From: Ascidia mentula
Taxonomy: Eukaryota; Chordata; Ascidiacea; Phlebobranchia; Ascidiidae
Length of the DNA: 64,000 nt
NCBI GenBank assembly: GCA_947561715.1
Contig: OX387203.1
Span: 10,354,001 to 10,418,000, forward strand
Direction of reading: 5' to 3'
In this document: piece by piece, positions 19,801 to 31,068 of the stretch
How positions within the stretch are numbered: position 1 is the first letter of the stretch
Layout: each line of letters starts with the position of its first letter
The notes under the pieces: generated by a model
What the model was told of the DNA's origin: nothing
What the model saw: the letters and a program-made list of their open reading frames with translations, nothing else
The model's database searches: none
Position numbers and translations under genes: made by a program

Positions 19801-22800
19801 CCACTCAAAGAACGTAACAATGTACTTCCGCCTCGGTCGTATATCTGTAATAGTAATATCAAAAGTTTAAAGCAGTAGCAAGTTTTCAAAACTGGGCAGT
19901 TGCAATTTTAGGTCACTGCGTTTGCTTAGATCCACACATTTTTGGTTTTCTCTTTGGCCGGATCCGAAACGCTCACATTTGGCGCTATTGGAATCTTTGT
20001 TTGTTTGTTATGTTGACACAGATTTTCGCTCGTGCGAAAGCTTGCGATAAAACAAAGAAAGATTTCGCTGGCGCAAACCGTGTCTGTGATCCTTGCCTTA
20101 TTAAGCCCGAATATACTTTTCATCAAATTAAAATGACCAAACTTACCCGCAATTTATCGGAACGTGAGTAACTTTGGAACGAAATTACGATGAATTTGAT
20201 CACGTGATTTGGCGGGGCATTGATAAACCATTGGCAGTTTTCATAGTTGTTGTAAATTCCAGGCCAACCAGGAGATAAGAGAACTTCCGTCACGCTGACG
20301 TTTGCTGTGCGATTGGTTTCGCCACAACGTGGTGTCCTGATAACTAGTGACGTAACAAAGAGTCAACAAACATACACTGTATTTTTATATTTTGTTGTTG
20401 CAGAAAATGTTGTCACAAAACATACCAATGTGTTAAAACTGTTTCTTATACCTGCTGCGTAATTGATTGAAAACCCCTGATGTGCTCCACTGCTGCCAGA
20501 AGTGAAAGTCAACCGAGCCACACTTCCAACCGAAGTAAAATTGAAACCAGATGATAGAAATCCAGAAAAAGAATTTAAACACCTATATTCGTTGTAAATC
20601 TGCGATGGTAACAGAATAATTCATCGGAAATTACAAATAATTTCAGGTTTTCTGGCACAATGAAACGTTAATTTTTATTGATGGAAATTTCGTCAGCTAT
20701 TCAACGAGGCTTTATAGGGGTAATGCTGGGAAACAACAAATTTCTTAAAATCTGAAACAAACTTCAAAATTTTCGTTTGGAAGTTCCATAATGTGTTATA
20801 AACTAATCAGCAAGTGCCAATCTAGGTGTAAGAGCGCACAAACTTACCCGCAATTTATCAGAGCCTGATTCAGTTTGAAACGAATTCACCACGAACTTGA
20901 TCGCGTGATTTGGCGGGGCATTGATAAACCATTGGCAGATTTCATAATTGTTGTAAGTTCCAGGCCAACCAGGAGATGTGAGAACTTCCGTCCCTCTGAG
21001 GCTTGCTGTGCGGTTAGTTTCGCCACAACGATGATTCCGGACTAGAATAACGCAATTCACAAATATTTGAAGTTTTGATTCAACACGTATAATTGCAACT
21101 TCAAGGCAAAAATATGATAGGTTTTCTTGTAAAGTGTCGAATATAATTAAATACAAAATTTCCTCTTTGACAATTCATATATTTTTGCAATGACATATTA
21201 ATGTCTCTGAATCAGGGTTTCCTTAACTGTGTGCGATGAAACGGGCTCAGGTGTGCCGCGAATCTCATCAAAAATAATTTATACAATGCTTGTCTAAAAC
21301 ACCAAGGAATGTAACTTGAAAAACATACGAAAAAGCAAAACTGCATCTACCAGCTATGTAGTTGATTGAAAATCCAGAAGAAGTTCCACTTCCATCCGAA
21401 GTAAAAGTTAATCGAATCGCATTTAAATTCGTAGCGACAGTGGAACCTGACGACACAGATCCACTCAAAGAACGGAACAATGTACTTCCGCCTTGCTCGT
21501 ATATCTGCAACAGTAATATCAAAAGTTTAAAGCAGTAGCAAGTTTTCAAAACGGGGCGAGAGCTATTTTAGGGCACTGCGTTTGCTTAGATCGACACATT
21601 TTTGGTTTTCACTTTGGCCGGATCCAAAACACACACACTTTGCTCTGTTGGAATATTTGTTTGTTTGTTATATTGTGGCAATTATGCACTTGTGCGCCAG
21701 CTTCTGAAACAGAGAAAAATTTCGCCGGCGCAAACCGTGTCTGTGATTTCTGCCTTATTCAGCCCCAATATATTTCTCTTTAAATCAAAATGACCAAACT
21801 TACCCGCAATTTATCATAACCTGAACCAGTTTGAAATAAATTCACCACGAACTTGATCACGTGATTTGGCTGGGCATTGATAAACCATTGGCAGTTTTCA
21901 TAGTTGTTGTAAGTTCCAGGCCAACCAGGAGATGTGAGAACTTCCGTTTCACTGACGTTTGCTGTGCGATTGGTTTCGCCACAACGAGGTGTCCAGATAA
22001 CTAGTGACGTAACAAAGAGTCAACAAACATGCACTGTATTTTTATATTTTGTTGTTGCAGAATATGTTGTCACAAAACATACCAATGTGTTAAAACTGTT
22101 TCTTATACCTGCTGCGTAATTGATTGAAAACCCCTGATGTGCTCCACTGCTGCCAGAAGTGAAAGTCAACCGAGCCACACTTCCAACAGAAGTAAAATTG
22201 AAACCAGATGATAGAAATCCAGAAAAAGAATTTAAAGTTCTATTTTCGTTGTAAATCTGCGATAGTAACAGAATAATTCATCGGAAATATCAAATTGTTT
22301 AAAATCTAAAGTAAGCTTTTAAACTTTGTTTATATTGATGACCTTATCGTGGAATAATTCTACGTATTACTCATTATTGTTCGACATTCCTTTAGGGTAG
22401 TGATTCCCAACCATTTGGTGGTTGCATATCACTTCGAGGTAAAACAATTTCAACGCGTACCACCTAGTTGAGTGTTACAAAGTAACCTAGTGGATGAAGT
22501 AACCAACATTTTGAGATCACTTTCGATTTTTTAAATTCGAGCTATATCCCTTAATTACGGAAATGTGCTCGCGTACCACCTAGAATGCAGTCGCATACCA
22601 CTATTGGTACGCGTTCCAGCGGTTCGGAAACACTCCTTTAATGTGTTATAAACTAATCAGCAAGTGCTAATCTAGGTGTGTAAGAGCGCACAAACTTACC
22701 CGTAATTTATCGGAACCTGATTCAGTTTGAAACGAGTTTACGATGAATTTGATCACATGATTTGGTGGAGCATTGATAAACCATTGGCAGTTTTCATAGC

Positions 22801-25800
22801 TGTTGTAAGTTCCAGGCCAACCAGGAGATGTGAGAACTTCCGTCTCTCTGAAGCTTGCTGTGCGATTGGTTTCGCCACATCGAGGTGTCCAGATAACTAG
22901 TGACGTAACAAAGAGTCAACAAACATGCACTGTATTTTTATATTTTGTTGTTGCAGAAAATGTTGTCACAAAACATACCAATGTGTTAAAACTGTTTCTT
23001 ATACCTGCTGCGTAATTGATTGAAAACCCCTGATATGCTCCACTGCTGCCAGAAGTGAAAGTCAACCGAGCCACACTTCCAACAGAAGTAAAATTGATAC
23101 CAGATGACAGAAATCCAGAAAAAGAATTCAAACTTCCGCTTTCGTTGTAAATCTTTAATTGTAACAAAATAGTTTATCGGAAATTACAAATAATTTCTGG
23201 TTTTCTGGCACAATTAAATGTTGATAATTATTGCTGGAAATTTCGCCAGCTATTCAACGAGGCTTCATCAGGGTAATGCTGGGAAATTACAAGTTACTTC
23301 AAATCTGATGCAAACTTTTAAACTTTATTTATATTGATGACCTTATTCGGCATTGTGGCAACACGCATGTTTCCCTGGCCTAGTTCTGATCACGCCGCAT
23401 GTTTTCTGAAATTCAACACTGGAACACCAAACGGAAAGGATGCAGGCGGAGTTAAGCCTTCCTGCAGAGCTAAAAGCAAGCTGCTGATACTCTGCTGGAC
23501 AACCACGTTTTTCTGACTCATTGTTATCAAACGCTCTCGTAGTAATCGTTCGCCCTCTCTCGGTGTGCGATTATTTCTTGCCATTCGCGCTGTTACGTTC
23601 GCATGTTCTGTTGTTAGTTAATTCGCTATTCATGGGATAAACTCTTGTTAAACGCGCTTGAACCAAACTAAACTTAAGCCACCTGGTGTTGCAAACGTGT
23701 CGTTCATACAATAAATAAGTCTGTTCTAGGAGTTTTAAATTCAGCAAGAACACACGAGCAGACTTTAGTTTCAACACAGCAGCAGCCGACCGGGAAACAA
23801 TTGGTAGGCTGCAGCATGACTCAATGTATGACTCCTTTTCGTTCGGACTTTCCATAATGTGTTATAAACTAATCAGCAAGTGCCAATCTAGGTGTAAGAG
23901 CCACAAACTTACCCGCAATTTATCAGAACTTGATTTAGTTTGAAACGAATTCACCACAAACTTGATGACGTGATTTGGTGGGGCATTGATAAACCATTGG
24001 CAGATTTCATAGTTGTTGTAAGTTCCAGGCCAACCAGGAGATGTGAGAACTTCCGTCCCTCTGAGGCTTGCTGTGCGGTTGGTTTCGCCACAACGATGAT
24101 TCCGGACTAGAATAACGCAATTCACAAATATTTGAAGTTTTCATTCATCACGTATAATTGCAACTTCAAGGCAAAAATATGATAGGGTTTATTGTGAAGT
24201 GTCGAATATAATTAAATACAAAATTTCCTCTTTAACAATTCATATATTTTTACAATGACATATTAATGTCTCTAAATCAGGGTTTCTTTAACTGTGTGCG
24301 ATGAAACGGGCTCATGTGTGCCGCGAATCTTATCAAAAATAAACGCAACAATGCATGTCTAAAAAACCAAGGAATGTAACTTCAAAAACATACGAAAAAG
24401 CAAAACTGCAACTACCAGCTATGTAGTTGATTGAAAATCCAGAAGAAGATACACTTCCATCCGAAGTAAATGTTAATCGAATCGCGTTTAAATTCGTAGC
24501 GACAGTGGAACCTGACGACACAGATCCACTCAAAGAAAGGAACAATGCACTTCCGCCTTGGTCGTATATCTGTAATAGTAATATCAAAAGTCTAAAGCAG
24601 TAGCAAGTTTTCAAAACAGGGCGAGAGCTATTTTTGATCACTGCGTTTGCTTAGATCGACACATTTTTGGTTTTCTCTTTGGCCGGATCCAAAACACACA
24701 CACTTTGCTTTGTTGGAATATTTGTTTGTTTGTTAAAATTAGGCAGATGTACAATTGTGCGCCAGCTTTTGAAACAAAGAAAGATTTCGCCGGCGCAAAC
24801 CGTGTCTGTGATCCCTGCCTTATTCAGCCCCAATATATTTTTCTTCAAATCAAAATGACCAAACTTACCCGCAATTTATCAAAACCTGATTCAGTTTGAA
24901 ACGAGTTTACGATGAATTTGATCACGTGATTTGGTGGGGCATTGATGAACCATTGGCAGTTTTCATAGTTGTTGTAAGTTCCAGGCCAACCAGGAGATGT
25001 GAGAACTTCCGTCACGCTGACGTTTGCTGTGCGATTGGTTTCGCCACAACGAGGTGTCCAGATAACTAGTGACGTAACAAAGAGTCAACAAACATACACT
25101 GTATTTTTTGTTGTTGCAGAACATGTTGTCACAAAACATAGCAATGTGTTAAAACTGTTTCTTATACCTGCTGCGTAATTGATTGAAAACCCCTGATGTG
25201 CTCCACTGCTGCCAGAAGTGAAAGTCAACCGAGCCACACTTCCAATAAAAGTAAAATTGAAACCAGATGACAGAAATCCAGAATAAGAATTCAAAAATCT
25301 ATTTTCGTTGTAAATCTGCGATAGTAACAGAATAATTCATCGGATATAACAAATTGTTCAAAATCTAAAGTAAGCTTTTAAACTTTGTTTGTATTGATGA
25401 CCTTATCGTGGAATAATTCTACGTATAACTCATTATCGTTCGACATTCCTTTAGGGCAGTGATTCCCAACCATTTGGTGGTTGCATACAACTTCGAGGTA
25501 AAACAATTTTAACGCGTACCACCTAGTTGAGTGTTACAAAGTAACCTAGTGGATGAAGAAACCAACATTTTGAGGTCACTTACGATTTTTTAAATTCGAA
25601 CAATATTCCTTAATTACGGAAATGTGCTCGCGTACCACCTGGAATGCCGTCGCATATACCACTATTGGTACCCGTACCACCGGTTCGGAAACACTGATTT
25701 AATGTGTTATAATCTAATCAGCAAGTGCTAATCTAGGTGTGTAAGAGCGCACAAACTTACCCGCAATTGATCGAAACGTGATTCAGTTTGAAACGAGTTT

Positions 25801-28800
25801 ACGATGAATTTGATCACATGATTTGGTGGGGCATTGATAAACCATTGGCAGTTTTCATAGTTGTTGTAAATTCCAGGCCAACCAGGAGATAAGAGAACTT
25901 CCGTCACGCTGACGTTTGCTGTGCGATTGGTTTCGCCACAACGAGGTGTCCAGATAACTAGTGACGTAACAAAGAGTCAACAAACATGCACTGTATTTTT
26001 ATATATTGTTGTTGCAGAAAATGTTGTCACAAAACATACCAATGTGTTAAAACTGTTTCTTATACCTGCTGCGTAATTGATTGTAAACCCCTGATGTGCT
26101 CCACTGCTGCCAGAAGTGAAAGTCAACCGAGCCACACTTCCAACAGAAGTAAAATTGAAACCAGATGATAGAAATCCAGAAAAAGAATTTAAAGTTCTAT
26201 TTTCGTTGTAAATCTGCGATGGTAACAGAATAATTCATCGGAAATTACAAACAATTTCAGGTTTTCTGGCACAATGAAACGTTAATTTTTATTGATGGAA
26301 ATTTCCTCAGCAATTCAACGAGGCTTTATAGGGGTAATGCTGGGAAACAACAAATTTCATAAAATCTGGTACAAACTTTCAAACTTTATTTATATTGATG
26401 ACCTTATCTCACCATGCCTCTATGTATGACTCCCTTTCGTTTGGAATTTCCATAATGTGTTATAAACTAATCAGCAAGTGCCAATCTAGGTGTAAGAGCG
26501 CACAAACTTACCCGCAATTTATCGGAACCTGATTCAGTTTGAAACGAATTCACTACGAACTTAATCACGTGATTTGGCGAGGCATTGATAAACCATTGGC
26601 AGATTTCATAGTTGTTGTAAGTTCCAGGCCAACCAGGAGATGTGAGAACTTCCGTCTCTCTGAGGCTCGCTGTGCGGTTGGTTTCGCCACAACGATGATT
26701 CCGGACTAGAATAACGCAATTCACAAATATTTGAAGTTTTGATTCAACACGTATAATTGCAACTTCAAGGCAAAAATATGATAGGTTTTCTTGTGAATTG
26801 TCGAATATAATTAAATACAAAATTTCCTCTTTAACAATTCATATATTTTTACAATGACATATTAATGACTCTAAATCAGGGTTTCCTTAACTGTGTGCGA
26901 TGAAACGGGCTCAGGTGTGCCGCGAATCTTATCAAAAATAAACGCAACAATGCATGTCTAAAACACCAAGGAATGTAACTTCAAAAACATACGAAAAAGC
27001 AAAACTGCAACTACCAGCTATGTAGTTGATTAAAAATCCAGAATAAGTTCCACTTCCATCCGAAGTAAAAGTTAATCGAACCGCATTTAAATTCGTAGCG
27101 ACAGTGGAACCTGACGACACAGATCCACTCAAAGAACGGAACAATGTACTTCCGCCTTGGTCGTATATCTGCAACAGTAATATCAAAAGTCTAAAGCAGT
27201 AGCAAGTTTTCAAAACAGGGCAAGAGCTATTTTAGGGCACTGCGTTTGCTTAGAGCGACACATTTTTGGTTTTCTCTTTGGCCGGATCCAAAACGCACAC
27301 ATTCGGCGCTGTTGGAATCTTTGTTTGTTTGTTATATTGCGGCAGAAGTACAATTGTGCGCCAGCTTTTGAAACAAAGAAAGATTTCGCCGGCCCAAACC
27401 GTGTCTGTGATTCCTGCCTGATTCAGCCCAATATATTTCTCTTCAAATCAAAATGACCAAACTTACCCGCAATCTATCAGAACCTGATTTAATTCGAAAC
27501 GAATTTACGATGAATTCGATCACGTGATTTGGTGGGGCATTGATGAACCATTGGCAGTTTTCATAGTTGTTGTAAGTTCCAGGCCAACCAGGAGATGTGA
27601 GAACTTCCGTCACGCTGACGTTTGCTGTGCGATTGGTTTCGCCACAACGAGGTGTCCAGATAACTAGTGACGTAACAAAGAGTCAACAAACATACACTGT
27701 ATTTTTATATTTTGTTGTTGCAGAGTACGTTGTCACAAAACATACCAATGTGTTAAAACTGTTTCTTATACCTGCTGCGTAATTGATTGAAAACCCCTGA
27801 TGTGCTCCACTGCTGCCAGAAGTGAAAGTCAACCGAGCCACACTTCCAACAGAAGTAAAATTGAAACCAAATGACAGAAATCCAGAAAAAGAATTTAAAA
27901 TTCTATTTTCGTTGTAAATCTGCGATAGTAACAGAATAATTCATCGGACATAACAAATTGTTCAAAATCTAAAGTAAGCTTTTAAACTTTGTTGATATTG
28001 ATGACCTTATCGTGGAATAATTCTACGTATTACTCATTATTGTTCGACATTCCTTTAGGGCAGTGATTCCCAACCATTTGCTGGTTGCATACCACTTCGA
28101 GGTAAAACAATTTCAACGCGTACCACCTAGTTGAGTGTTACAAAGTAACCTAGTGGATGAAGTAACCAACGTTTTGAGATCACTTTCGATTTTTTAAATT
28201 CGAGCTATATCCCTTAATTACGGAAATGTGCTCGCGTACCACCTGGAATGCAGTCGCATACCACTATTGGTACGCGTTCCACCGGTTCGGAAACACTGCT
28301 TTAATGTGTTATAAACTAATGAGCAAGTGCTAATCTAGGTGTGTAAGAGCGCACAAACTTACCCGTAATTGATCGAAACGTGAGTAAGTTTGAAACGAGT
28401 TTACGATGAATTTGATCACGTGATTTGGTGGGGCATTGATAAACCATTGGCAGTTTTCATAGCTGTTGTAAGTTCCAGGCCAACCAGGAGATGTGAGAAC
28501 TTCCGTCCCTCTGAAGCTTGCTGTGCGATTGGTTTTGCCACATCGAGGTGTCCAGATAACTAGTGACGTAACAAAGAGTCAACAAACATGCACTGTATTT
28601 TTATATTTTGTTGTTGCAGAAAATGTTGTCACAAAACATACCAATGTGTTAAAACTGTTTCTTATACCTGCTGCGTAATTGATTGAAAATCCCTGATGTG
28701 CTCCACTGCTGCCAGAAGTGAAAATCAACCGAGCCACACTCCCAACAGAAGTAAAATTGATACCAGATGATAGAAATCCAGAAAAAGAATTCAAAGTTCC

Positions 28801-31004
28801 GTTTTCGTTGTAAATCTTTAATTGTAACAAAATATTTCATCGGAAATTACAAATAATTTCTGGTTTTCTGGTACAATTAAATGTTGATAATTATTGATGG
28901 AAATTTCGCCAGCTATTCAACGAGGCTTCATCAGGGTAATTTTGGAAAATTACAAGTTGCCTAAAATCTGATGAAAACTTCCAAACTTTGTTTATATTGA
29001 TGACCTTATCTCGGTGTTGTTGCAACACGCATGTTTCCCTGGCCTAGATCTTATCACGCCGCATGTTTTCTGAAATTAAACACTGGAACACCGAACGGAG
29101 AGGATGCAGGCGGAGTTAAGCCTTCCTGCAGAGCTAAAAGCAAGCTGCTGATACTCTGCTGGACAACCGCGTTTTTCTGACTCTTTGTTATAAAACGCTC
29201 TCGTGGTAATCGTTCGCCCTCTCTCGGTGTGCCATTATTTCTTGCCATTCGCGCTGTTACGTTCGCATGTTCTGTTGTTAGTTAATTCGCTATTCATGGG
29301 ATAAACTCTTGTTAAACGCGCTTGTGCCAGACTAAACTTAAGCCACCTGGTGTGGCAAACGTGTCTTTCATATAATAAATAAGTCTGTTCACGGAGTTTT
29401 AAATTAAGCAAGAACACACGAGCAGACTTTAGTTTCAACACAGCAGCAGCCGACCGGGAAACAATTTGTAGGCTGCAGTATGACTCAATGTATGACTCCT
29501 TTTCGTTCGGACTTTCCATAATGTGTTATAAACTAATCAGCAAGTGCCAATCTAGGTGTAAGAGCCACAAACTTACCCGCAATTTATCGGAACTTGATAC
29601 AGTTTGAAACGAATTCACCACGAATTTGATGACGTGATTTGGTGGGGCATTGATGAACCATTGGCAGATTTCATAGTTGTTGTAAGTTCCAGGCCAACCA
29701 GGAGATGTGAGAACTTCCGTCTCTCTGAGGCTCGCTGTGCGGTTGGTTTCGCCACAACGATGATTCCGGACTAGAATAACGCAATTCACAAATATTTCAA
29801 GTTTTGATTCAACACGTATAATTACAACTTAAAGGCAAAAATATGATAGGTTTTCTTGTAAAGTGTCGAATATAATTAATACAAAATTTCCTCTTTAACA
29901 ATTCATATTTTCTTACAATGACATATTAATGTTTTTAAATCAGGGTTTCTTTAACTTTGTGCGATGAAACGGGCTCATGTGTGCCGCGAATCTCATCAAA
30001 AATAATCTAAACAATGCATGTCTAAAACACCAAGGAATATAACTTCAAAAACATACGAAAAAGCAAAACTGCAACTACCAGCTATGTAGTTGATTGAAAA
30101 TCCAGAAGAAGTTCTACTTCCATCCGAAGTAAATGTTAATCGAACCGCATTTAAATTCGTAGCGACAGTGGAACCTGACGACACAGATCCACTCAAAGAA
30201 CGTAACAATGTACTTTCTCCTTGCTCGTATATCTGTAATAGTAATATCAAAAGTTTAAAGCAGTAGCAAGTTTTTATAACAGGGCAGTAGCAATTTCAGG
30301 GCACTGCGTTTGCTTAGATCGACACATTTTTGGTTTTCTCTTTGGTCGGATCCAAAACACACATTTTGCGCTGTTGGAATCTTTGTTTGTTTGTTTTGTT
30401 GTCGCAGATGTGCGCTCGTGCGACAGCTTACGTTAAAACAAAGAAAGATTTCGCCGGCGCAAACCATGTGTGTGGACTTATTTTGCCCCAAGATACTTTT
30501 CATTAAATCAGAATGACTCAATATAAAAGTTTTGAAACTTACTTTGAGATAGTCATAACCTGATTCAGTTTGAAACGAATTCACCACGAAATTGATCACG
30601 TGATTTGGCGGGGCAATAACAAACCATTGGCAGTTTTCACTGTTTTTGTAATTTCCAGGCCAACCAGGAGATGTGAGGAGTTTCTCCACACTGACACTTG
30701 CTGTGCGGCTGATTTCATCACATGGAGAGCTCCAAAATACTTCGACAATATTGGTAAGTATTTAGGTTTGATGCTATTAAATTTTTATCGCAAATAATTT
30801 TTATCGATGTCGATTAAGTGATGTGTGAGGTTACTTTTTTATTGCTTGAATAAATTTGCTACAGGGACTTTCAAACCGCATCATATTAACCGAAAGTTAG
30901 TTTTTCGTATTTACTTTTAATGATGTCGAAAAGTAAGTCCTACCTGTATTGAACATCACAAGAAAGCCAAAATTAATTTGCAATGCAAGCCGTTTGTTCA
31001 TCAT
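7341..31004 (-). CDS. giant CUB-array transmembrane receptor, gene 1 (21 CUB, sushi, 2 Ig-like, TM)
   Basis: Multi-exon gene; all coding exons join in frame. Order: signal peptide (30944-31004), 21 CUB domains of two exons each (9932-30739), an unrecognised 126-residue domain (9245-9622), sushi (8939-9127), Ig-like 1 (8623-8765 and 8425-8542), Ig-like 2 (8125-8253, 7907-7977 and part of 7630-7843), TM helix (7630-7843), tail (7341-7411). Total is near 2,900 residues. The CUBs carry an NRT glycosylation sequon and only the first CUB cysteine pair. The modules imply an extracellular binding array on a type I membrane protein; the ligand is unknown. No single-gene homologue is recognised. The start is the first of two adjacent ATGs opening a hydrophobic leader; the first CUB is least like the others. 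Its paralogue at 44345-63229 has the same ends but fewer CUBs. I did not check every exon for stops, but none was seen in those translated. Confidence 0.85.
7907..8253 (-). other. gene 1 exons for cysteine-less Ig-like domain 2
   Basis: Exon 8125-8253 (phase 1-1) starts FPPKID, a typical inter-Ig linker, and continues with a B-strand-like ASVGFGF. Exon 7907-7977 (phase 1 to 0) gives EVTIAKLFSNGTQNR and LLFTK, then splices at AAG|GTAGCT to the TM exon. The usual Ig cysteines are replaced: Gly/Phe on strand B and Ile on strand F. The four differences from gene 2 within 7907-7977 that I compared are all third-position and silent, which fixes the frame. Confidence 0.75.
8425..8765 (-). other. gene 1 exons for Ig-like domain 1
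   Basis: Exons 8623-8765 (phase 1 to 0) and 8425-8542 (phase 0 to 1). The order suits a C2-like Ig fold: strand B GELVLIFC, strand F GSLVTCHQSS, strand G LKLKVQ running into FPPKI. Two cysteines are placed to make the Ig disulfide. The canonical strand C tryptophan is not evident, so the assignment rests on the B/F/G pattern. Donor CAAT|GTAAGG is conserved in gene 2. Confidence 0.7.
8939..9127 (-). other. gene 1 sushi/CCP exon
   Basis: A single phase 1-1 exon of 63 codons with four cysteines: DCPSL, AQCKD, MSCTE and PYQCW, the last preceded by EW. This spacing and the W before the fourth cysteine are characteristic of a sushi (complement control protein) module. A sequon (NAT) lies just before the third cysteine. 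The donor is GTTGGT, weaker than most in the gene but conserved in gene 2. Confidence 0.8.
9245..9622 (-). other. gene 1 exon for an unrecognised 126-residue extracellular domain
   Basis: One symmetric phase 1-1 exon of 378 nt between the last CUB and the sushi module. It begins ETCWHASVRS and ends near CCCNQSHLGSPR. It has alternating hydrophobic segments (NITILFHITYYG, LNVTILSP, SVLRIISCCC), several N-glycosylation sequons (NIT, NVT, NGS, NQS) and a CCC cluster. A beta-sandwich is plausible, perhaps a diverged Ig or CUB fold, but I recognise no family. It is almost unchanged in gene 2 (46311-46688). Confidence 0.8.
22398..22635. mobile_element. hAT-like MITE in the CUB9 intron
   Basis: About 238 bp with imperfect terminal inverted repeats of the hAT type: left tagtgattcccaacc, right ggttcggaaacactc. 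It is flanked by ctttaggg/ctttaatg-like 8-mers, as expected of hAT target duplications. It is non-coding and holds internal gcgtaccacct repeats. Confidence 0.7.
25457..25696. mobile_element. hAT-like MITE in the CUB6 intron
   Basis: About 240 bp, with ends cagtgattcccaacc and ggttcggaaacactg forming the inverted repeat. It sits in the same relative intron position as the copies at 22398 and 28061, so it was carried by CUB duplication. Confidence 0.7.
28061..28298. mobile_element. hAT-like MITE in the CUB3 intron
   Basis: About 238 bp, ends cagtgattcccaacc and ggttcggaaacactg, flanked by ctttaggg and ctttaatg (6 of 8 matching). It lies 5663 bp from the copy at 22398, matching the 5664-bp higher-order repeat. 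Confidence 0.7.
30944..31004 (-). other. gene 1 first coding exon (signal peptide)
   Basis: Starts with tandem ATG codons (31004-30999) and encodes MMNKR followed by a hydrophobic run (LALQINFGFLVMF) before CAG|GTAGGA in phase 1, which joins exactly to the phase 1 acceptor of the first CUB exon at 30739. Whether cleavage follows the NT/V region cannot be decided by eye. Confidence 0.75.
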
Positions 31005-31061
31005 TGAGATTTATGTCATCACTTCTTGTACCTGGATATAATTTTTGCTAGCAGTTAATTG

Positions 31062-31068
31062 TTATAAA
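31062..31068 (-). promoter_or_regulatory. possible TATA box of gene 1
   Basis: CTTTATAAC on the minus strand, about 60 nt before the start codon and also present upstream of gene 2 (63286-63294). It would imply a very short 5' UTR. An upstream non-coding exon is an alternative, since GTAAGT-like donors occur farther right. Confidence 0.3.

Larger units (their letters stand above)
11092..29478. repeat. unclassified ~420-bp intronic repeat, six copies in gene 1
   Basis: Approximate copies: 11092-11510, 13300-13703, 16466-16882, 18653-19071, 23412-23816, 29077-29478. Each lies in the intron between the A exon and a 148-nt B exon of one CUB. Landmarks are ttcaacactggaacacc, aaacgcgcttgaacc, cacctggt.ttgcaa and cagcagcagccgac. 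A diverged lone copy at about 36370-36800 outside the genes shows it is an interspersed element; the intronic copies spread by CUB duplication. No protein coding, clear terminal repeats or tail were seen. Confidence 0.65.
9932..30739 (-). other. gene 1 CUB array, 21 domains, exon list
   Basis: A and B exon pairs in protein order: 1) 30543-30739, 30079-30232; 2) 29577-29770, 28668-28815; 3) 28363-28559, 27772-27919; 4) 27467-27663, 27015-27168; 5) 26512-26705, 26066-26213; 6) 25761-25957, 25168-25315; 7) 24869-25065, 24416-24569; 8) 23913-24106, 23005-23152; 9) 22700-22896, 22109-22256; 10) 21804-22000, 21351-21504; 11) 20848-21041, 20452-20599; 12) 20147-20343, 19691-19844; 13) 19166-19359, 18255-18402; 14) 17956-18146, 17504-17657; 15) 16980-17173, 16055-16202; 16) 15750-15946, 15297-15450; 17) 14779-14966, 14326-14479; 18) 13801-13994, 12890-13037; 19) 12585-12781, 12132-12285; 20) 11608-11801, 10683-10830; 21) 10378-10574, 9932-10079. 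A exons carry RCGETNRT, TSPGWPG and ENCQWF; B exons carry IYD/IYN, a hydrophobic core strand (RLTFTS) and GFSINY. All lengths keep phase 1-0-1. B exons come as 154 nt (alpha) and 148 nt (beta). Confidence 0.85.
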
